In this document: positions 5,296 to 8,680 of the stretch, piece after piece
Layout of the letters: the number at the start of each line of letters is the position of its first letter
Position numbering within the stretch: the stretch's first letter is position 1
Assembly: GCA_905211485.1 (NCBI GenBank)
Contig: CAJMAW010000120.1
Coordinates: 1-8,680 of the forward strand
Length of the DNA stretch: 8,680 nucleotides
Direction of reading: 5' to 3'
DNA from: an uncultured Lentisphaeria bacterium
GTDB lineage: Bacteria > Verrucomicrobiota > Lentisphaeria > Victivallales > UBA1829
Notes under the pieces: model-generated
What the model saw: only the letters and a program-made list of their open reading frames with translations
Database searches by the model: none
Told to the model about the DNA's origin: nothing
Made by a program: the position numbers and the translations under genes

Positions 5296-7101
5296 ATGAA
5301 AAGAGCCTTCTCTTCCATGCTGTCCGTCCTGCTGTTTTCAGGCGGGATCGCCCTGAGCGCCGCCTCTCCGGCGCTGTTCGACTGGTACGCCGTTCCGGCC
5401 TTGAGCCCGGTGAAACGACTTCCGGACAAGGTGCCGGAGGATGGAGTGAAAAACGGTCCTTTGAATGTGATTCTGGCGAAAGGGGAATACGAGCCCGCAT
5501 CTTTTGTTGTGCAGCCGCTGCGTAATGTGAACGGAGTGCGGATCGCTCCGACCGATCTGAAAGACGCTTCAGGGCATACGATTCCGGCTTCGGCCGTGGA
5601 TGTGAAAGTGGTGAAGGTCTGGGTGCAGACCGGCTGCGCGTGGTACAGCTACTTTGCGGACAGTTCCGGCCGCGAACTCGTCCCCGAACTGCTTCTCAAT
5701 GACGAAACGCTGGTCAAGGTCGATGAAAAGAATCTGGAGAATTATCTGCGGACGGATGCTTCCGCCAAAGACGGGAAACAGGATCCGTATGTCTGGATCA
5801 GCAATCCCAGGAACATCGACGTGCCCTTCGACCCGGTGAAGGAAGGCGTCCGCGATGCGGACACTCTCCAGAGCGTCCGTTTCGAGCAGAACCGCTGTAA
5901 ACAGTTCTGGGTCACTGTCGAAGCGCCGGGGGACGCTGTTCCGGGGCTCTACAAAGGGGGAATCGACGTCGTGGCGGACGGGAAGAAAACCACCATTCCG
6001 CTTCATGTCCGCGTCCTTCCCTTTGAACTGCCCCAGCCCAGGACGAATTACGATCCGGAGCGCATCTTCTACACCAGTTCCTACAACGCCTCGAATCTTT
6101 TCAACATGCTCAAACAGCACGGGGGCGATCTGAAGGCGGCGGAGAAGCGCCTGCGCAAGGAATACGATTCCATGCGCCGCCACAATCTTCTCTATCCGCT
6201 TCTTCCCGCATGGAGAAGCGATCTGGATCTTGCGATCTACCGCTCCCAGCTGGAAATCTACCGTCAGGCCGGACTCGGGAGCGATGCGCTTTTCGATGCC
6301 GTCCGCGGCATTCCCGACTACGGCTATCTGAGTCATAAAGACCGGAAAAAACCTCTTGCCGAACAAACCCTGCCCTCCTACTGGGAAAAGGAAACCGGGA
6401 CGGCGGCGAAAATCGCCCGGGAAATTTTCGGTCCCGATGTCGAACTTTACGGGATCGGCTGGGATGAACCGGGCATGTCTCTGCTCCGTGCCGAACGTCT
6501 GCCCTGGAAGAGTCTTCATCAGCAGAAAGTGAAGACCTTCAGCACCGCGCACAAAGCCCACCGCCTGCATGCGGGTTACAACGAGGATTTTGTCAATTAC
6601 GGCGGCAGCACCAACCGCGAAGAGGCGCGCAAATGGCATGAAATAGGGGCAAGAATCTCCGCCTATGCCAATCCGCATACGGGGCCGGAAAATCCGGATT
6701 TCGTCCGCCGGACCCACGGCTTCCTGATGTATTTCGAGGATCAGGACGGCACCTTCAACTACATGCTCAACGGGAGTTCCTGGAACGATTTCCTCGGCGC
6801 CGACTACAACTTCAGATCCTTCAACTGGGTCTATCCCTCCGCGGACGGATTCGTGGAAACCATCCAGTATGAAGGTTTCCGGGAAGCCGTCGACGACGTC
6901 CGCTACGCCACGCTGCTCAAACAGACCGCCACCGAAGCTCTGGAGAAATCCGCTTCTTCCGGGAACGTCGATCTTGCCTATGCAGCGAAATCCGCGCTCC
7001 TCTTTCTTGCCGAGGTGGATTACGGGGAATGCGATCTCCAGGCCATCCGGCTGGAAATCATCCGCCACATCCTCAAGCTGCGCGACATGATGAACAAATG
7101 A
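5296..7101 (+). CDS. Secreted GH123-type (DUF4091) glycoside hydrolase, putative
   Basis: A 601-residue exported protein. Residues 1-23 are a signal peptide (KR, hydrophobic core, cleavage near SAA-SPA). Residues 25-245 are a beta-rich N-terminal domain, with LAKGEYEPASFVVQPL early and FWVTVEAPGDAVPGLYKG at 204-221, both typical of the family. Residues 250-600 look like the TIM-barrel domain. It carries GIGWDEPG at 386-393, where Asp390-Glu391 match the Asp-Glu pair used for substrate-assisted catalysis in GH123, and the C-terminal family signature EGFREAVDDVRYATLL at 526-541. Characterised GH123 enzymes are beta-N-acetylgalactosaminidases (established), but most DUF4091 members are untested, so the substrate is inference. 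GGAG at 5281-5284 lies 11 bases before the start. The gene is first in an operon with the CBM9-like gene 20 bp downstream. Confidence 0.85.
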   Translation: MKRAFSSMLSVLLFSGGIALSAASPALFDWYAVPALSPVKRLPDKVPEDGVKNGPLNVILAKGEYEPASFVVQPLRNVNGVRIAPTDLKDASGHTIPASAVDVKVVKVWVQTGCAWYSYFADSSGRELVPELLLNDETLVKVDEKNLENYLRTDASAKDGKQDPYVWISNPRNIDVPFDPVKEGVRDADTLQSVRFEQNRCKQFWVTVEAPGDAVPGLYKGGIDVVADGKKTTIPLHVRVLPFELPQPRTNYDPERIFYTSSYNASNLFNMLKQHGGDLKAAEKRLRKEYDSMRRHNLLYPLLPAWRSDLDLAIYRSQLEIYRQAGLGSDALFDAVRGIPDYGYLSHKDRKKPLAEQTLPSYWEKETGTAAKIAREIFGPDVELYGIGWDEPGMSLLRAERLPWKSLHQQKVKTFSTAHKAHRLHAGYNEDFVNYGGSTNREEARKWHEIGARISAYANPHTGPENPDFVRRTHGFLMYFEDQDGTFNYMLNGSSWNDFLGADYNFRSFNWVYPSADGFVETIQYEGFREAVDDVRYATLLKQTATEALEKSASSGNVDLAYAAKSALLFLAEVDYGECDLQAIRLEIIRHILKLRDMMNK

Positions 7102-7121
7102 TGAGAAAGGGAATCCATATC

Positions 7122-8618
7122 ATGAAGAAATGTCACACCCCGTTTTTTACCATATCGTTCTCTGCGCTTCTTTCCTGCTGTGCGTTTCTGTATTCCGCGC
7201 CTCTTTTTTCCGCCGCGCCGGGCGGTGGTGCAAACGCTTCTGCGGAAGGGAAAAGCGCAAGCACTCCCCTTTCGGAACTCCGGGAAAAAATCTCCCTTCC
7301 GAATTTCAATTTTGAAACGAACTGGAAACTGATCCGTTCGGCTCTGGCCTTTCAGATCCGGCAGGGAGCGAAAAGCCCCGAGATTTCTGCTCTCTGCGAT
7401 GAAATTCTGAAGGGAAACGCCAAAAAGCTTGAAGGGAAGAAAAGGGGGACTTTAAATCCGGAAAAGATCCATGCGCTGATTCTTGTCTCCGCGGCTGCGG
7501 AGGCGCAGGGGGATGCGGCTCGGATCCGTCTTCCTGAAGCGAAGGAGAAACTCTCCCCCGAACAGAGTGCCACCGCTCATTTTGAGGCGGCGAAAGTTTT
7601 CATGGAAGCTCGTGTTTACGACACTGCGCGTTTTCTGGGCTCGGTCCGGGAACGAGAAGTGCCTTTCTACACGGTGGACCTGGTGGAGGAATCGCCTGTG
7701 GGTGTCCATGCCTGGAGGAATTCTTCCATTGTGAAGGATCCCGGGAAGCGGGAACAGCGTTTTGAACCCTACAACAAGAAGGCTGCGGCTCTGCTGATCA
7801 ATGATGTGAACACGGTGAGAGACACTGCCGCCACGCTGAAGACAGAGGAAAAACGCTGTCCACTGAGCTTTTTTGTTTCCGCGGATAAATTCGGCATTCA
7901 TGTCTATGCGGAAATTCCCGATGCCGATCCGGAGCAGGTGCTTTCCGGACTTGAGAATACCGGTATGCTGGAAATGTATCTCCTGCCCGGATTCGGGGAA
8001 TGCTACTATCAGTGGATGGTGTATCCCGGGGCAAACACCAGAGCCGATTTCATCGCATGGAACTCCCGCAGTCCGGACTATCGAAGACTGGACAATTATT
8101 TCCGCTGTGAGTTTTCTCCTCTTCCGGGCGGCGGGGGGTTTGGGCTTTATCAGTTCCTTTCCTGGAATGCTCTCTGGAACAAGCTGCCTGCCAAGGATTC
8201 CGAATGGGCGTTCGGCATAGTCCCGTGGTTGAAATCGGGCGGGTTCACCTGGGGAAGCGGGCAGGTTCATGAACTGCATCGTTTCGGCCGTCTCCGTTTC
8301 CGCAATCTGGAGCGTATCCTTCCTGAAATCAAAAAGCAGATTGTCTTTTCCGCATGGGCAAAATTCAAGGCGGATTCTTCGGCGCCGGAGATTTTCTGGA
8401 GTGATGAGGTCAAAGGAGATCCTGTCTTTTACAAGAGTGTTCTGGAGCCGGAGCTTGCCAAACTGAAGGAGGCAGGCAAACTGGTCACGCCGGATATTTC
8501 TCCGGGAAATGTGGAAAAACTTTATCGGGAAGCGGTTCCTTTCTGGAATGAGCTTGGGTTTCACATTGCCTCTTTGCGTGCGGACTATCTGGAAAAACAG
8601 ATCATGGGGGAAAAGTGA
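7122..8618 (+). CDS. Secreted protein with a CBM9-like (DOMON-type) C-terminal beta-sandwich
   Basis: A 498-residue exported protein that I do not recognise as a named gene. Residues 1-32 form a signal peptide. Cleavage after Ala32 (SAA-PGG) is possible, but Leu-Leu-Ser-Cys at 16-19 could instead be a lipobox. Residues 45-200 look mostly helical, with no motif I can name. Residues 210-395 resemble the CBM9-like sugar-binding sandwich: LSFFVSADKFGIHVYAEIP, then LEMYLLPGFGECYYQWMVYP, then a W-rich stretch and HELHRFGRLRF (383-393), which follow the family's strand order. The last 100 residues are helical. The ATG at 7122 is chosen because AAAGGG lies 10 bases upstream. The ATGs at 7098 and 7101 overlap the preceding stop and lack a ribosome site. 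It probably binds or positions the glycan attacked by the upstream hydrolase, which is inferred from operon pairing only. Confidence 0.72.
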   Translation: MKKCHTPFFTISFSALLSCCAFLYSAPLFSAAPGGGANASAEGKSASTPLSELREKISLPNFNFETNWKLIRSALAFQIRQGAKSPEISALCDEILKGNAKKLEGKKRGTLNPEKIHALILVSAAAEAQGDAARIRLPEAKEKLSPEQSATAHFEAAKVFMEARVYDTARFLGSVREREVPFYTVDLVEESPVGVHAWRNSSIVKDPGKREQRFEPYNKKAAALLINDVNTVRDTAATLKTEEKRCPLSFFVSADKFGIHVYAEIPDADPEQVLSGLENTGMLEMYLLPGFGECYYQWMVYPGANTRADFIAWNSRSPDYRRLDNYFRCEFSPLPGGGGFGLYQFLSWNALWNKLPAKDSEWAFGIVPWLKSGGFTWGSGQVHELHRFGRLRFRNLERILPEIKKQIVFSAWAKFKADSSAPEIFWSDEVKGDPVFYKSVLEPELAKLKEAGKLVTPDISPGNVEKLYREAVPFWNELGFHIASLRADYLEKQIMGEK

Positions 8619-8632
8619 TCTGTCAGCCGGGG

Positions 8633-8662
8633 AGTATGAGGGCGAGGAGCCCTCATGCTTTT
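8633..8662 (+). terminator. Rho-independent terminator of the hydrolase operon
   Basis: AGTATGAGGGC (8633-8643) pairs with GCCCTCATGCT (8649-8659). The stem has eleven pairs including one G-T wobble, closed by the five-base loop GAGGA and followed by TTTT (8659-8662). It begins 15 bases after the stop codon of the CBM9-like gene, so the operon ends there. Confidence 0.88.
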
Positions 8663-8680
8663 CAGAAAAAAATAAAAATA

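Noticed and set aside
5284..5298. Four-codon upstream reading frame (ATG at 5284) overlapping the hydrolase start
   Set aside because: Its ATG lies inside the ribosome-site area and it encodes only four residues. A chance ATG is the simpler explanation.
5569..7068. Long open frame antisense to the GH123-like gene (about 499 codons)
   Set aside because: The sense strand has a signal peptide, family motifs and an operon structure. The antisense translation has none of these.
7452..8564. Long open frame antisense to the CBM9-like gene (about 370 codons)
   Set aside because: The sense protein has a signal peptide, a recognisable domain and a terminator. The antisense frame has no recognisable feature.

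Overview
The window looks like a piece of chromosome from a GC-rich (roughly 55-60%), Gram-negative anaerobe. It carries housekeeping genes (pyrimidine synthesis, replication restart, manganese homeostasis) beside a two-gene operon for secreted glycan-degrading proteins. A GH123/DUF4091-type enzyme paired with a CBM9-like secreted protein, together with a class 1B dihydroorotate dehydrogenase electron-transfer subunit, would suit a Lentisphaerota (Victivallis-like) or related PVC bacterium. That assignment is inference, since there is no rRNA or other phylogenetic marker beyond PriA. I see no transposase, integrase, CRISPR array, tRNA or phage gene.

Layout. 1-195 (minus): 5' end of pyrK, running off the left edge. 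196-433: divergent control region with an overlapping two-way -10 element. 434-2812 (plus): priA, the primosomal helicase. 2813-2919: short convergent gap with a perfect 15-bp tandem duplication. 2920-3603 (minus): mntP, a manganese exporter with an unusual Ser/Cys-containing insert. 3604-4152: a 549-bp non-coding region of extreme strand asymmetry. It holds a likely mntP promoter, a long leader with two adjacent hairpins, a 117-nt polypurine block and a possible terminator. 4153-4917 (minus): a short-chain dehydrogenase/reductase of unknown substrate. 4918-5295: divergent intergenic region. 5296-7101 and 7122-8618 (plus): a two-gene operon with a GH123-like exported hydrolase and an exported CBM9-like protein, closed by a strong rho-independent terminator at 8633-8662.

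How the genes relate. pyrK and priA are unrelated in function and share only a divergent promoter region. mntP probably has its own promoter and a leader of about 240 nt. In many bacteria such a leader is the yybP-ykoY manganese riboswitch, but I do not see that consensus here, so this leader is the best candidate for something undescribed. The hydrolase and the CBM9-like protein are 20 bp apart, both have signal peptides and share a terminator, so they probably act together on an extracellular or periplasmic glycan. The divergent SDR could belong to the same sugar pathway, but nothing in its sequence proves it.
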